Shown here: piece by piece, positions 63,670 to 64,000 of the stretch
Position numbering within the stretch: position 1 is the stretch's first letter
Layout of the letters: each line of letters starts with the position of its first letter
Source of the DNA: Phyllobacterium zundukense
GTDB lineage: Bacteria; Pseudomonadota; Alphaproteobacteria; Rhizobiales; Rhizobiaceae
Assembly: GCF_025452195.1 (NCBI RefSeq)
Contig: NZ_CP104971.1
Location: 310,001 to 374,000 of the forward strand
Reading direction: 5' to 3'
Length of the DNA: 64,000 bases
Position numbers and translations under genes: made by a program
Notes under the pieces: generated by a model
Told to the model about the DNA's origin: nothing
Seen by the model: only the letters and a program-made list of their open reading frames with translations
The model's database searches: none

Positions 63670-64000
63670 TATTTAACCAGTGGGCAGCCGCTTTCGGCCG
63701 GCTTGATATAAGCTTCGTCACCCGGAACCGTGGCGAGAACCTTGTAGTAGTCCCAAGGTGCTTTGCTTTCATCCGGCTTCTTGACTTCCATCAGATAGAC
63801 GTCGCTGATCAGACGGCCATTGGGGCCGACCTTTGCACCGCGTCCAAAAACGTCGTCGACCGGCATTTCGTGCATCGCTGCCGCGACTTTTTCGGTGTCG
63901 TCCGTTCCAGCCTTTTGGATGGCCTTCAGATACTGCGTAACGCCGGAATATGTCGCCGCCTGAATCATGTTCGGCATGCGGCCGGTGCGCTTGAAGTACT
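63669..64000 (-). CDS. ABC transporter substrate-binding protein, LivK-like (5' part outside window)
   Basis: Only the C-terminal 110 codons are in the window: RTGRMPNMIQAATYSGVTQY, EKVAAAMHEMPVDDVFGRGA, RLISDVYLMEVKKPDESK and the end YIKPAESGCPLVK. The DVFGRGAKVGPNGRLISDVY element is typical of periplasmic binding proteins of the branched-chain amino acid/amide class in proteobacterial catabolic operons. The stop overlaps the livG start. Probably the first gene of the operon. Confidence 0.85.
   Translation of the reverse strand, partial: YFKRTGRMPNMIQAATYSGVTQYLKAIQKAGTDDTEKVAAAMHEMPVDDVFGRGAKVGPNGRLISDVYLMEVKKPDESKAPWDYYKVLATVPGDEAYIKPAESGCPLVK

Overview
The window reads as a chromosome or large replicon of an alphaproteobacterium of the Hyphomicrobiales (Rhizobiales), most likely Brucellaceae/Ochrobactrum-like or a close rhizobial relative. 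Pointers are a DUF982 gene, a decayed MucR gene, an att-type lipocalin/ABC locus, an RirA-type TGA-N9-TCA box before exbB-exbD-tonB, and many ABC uptake genes. This is inference from gene content; no rRNA or tRNA gene was seen.

Left part (1-18.3 kb). A PotD-like binding protein and an MGH1/GH63-like glycosidase lie on the minus strand next to a broken second glycosidase. They are followed by a complete aerobic nicotinate degradation cluster. nicB-nicA (nicotinate to 6-hydroxynicotinate) are divergent from nicC-nicD-nicE-nicF, nicX and nicR. Together these genes take nicotinate through 6-hydroxynicotinate, 2,5-dihydroxypyridine, N-formylmaleamate, maleamate and maleate to fumarate. A nucleoside phosphorylase-family gene follows. 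TTTGTATACAAA-type operator palindromes, one a perfect 38-bp palindrome, occur on both sides of the nic block. The stretch from 14.6 to 18.3 kb is mostly decay: an FAD oxidase tail, a mucR pseudogene and phage debris.

Middle part (18.5-47.7 kb). This is an accessory mosaic: an attEGH-like ABC exporter with a lipocalin-like partner; a PIN-domain toxin-antitoxin pair with a palindromic operator; gene remnants (dehydratase, methyltransferase, transposase, porin, Hsp20, IS3); a CPA1 antiporter beside a haloacetate dehalogenase-like hydrolase; a PAS/LOV-like HWE-type kinase with an overlapping receiver gene; an AI-2E family protein; an AraC/hydrolase/metallo-beta-lactamase-fold unit; small conserved basic proteins; a Gly-rich secreted protein; an HxlR/SDR/imine-reductase-like unit; a cold-shock protein; an adenylate cyclase-TPR protein; and a translationally coupled pair encoding a 37-aa membrane peptide and a coiled-coil membrane protein.

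48-56 kb is a degenerate mobilizable element. It has a VirD2/RP4-type nic core with inverted repeats (candidate oriT), mobC, a relaxase, a coiled-coil protein, a ParA pseudogene, a DUF932 remnant and a set of XRE/XRE/AraC regulators. Broken halves of an amino-acid ABC transporter ATPase lie at its two ends.

Right part (56.2-64 kb). exbB-exbD-tonB supplies energy to TonB-dependent uptake, with an iron-type operator upstream. Convergent to it is a branched-chain amino acid-type ABC transporter operon (binding protein, livG, livF, livH, livM) ending in a GMC-family oxidoreductase, which suggests uptake and oxidation of one substrate.
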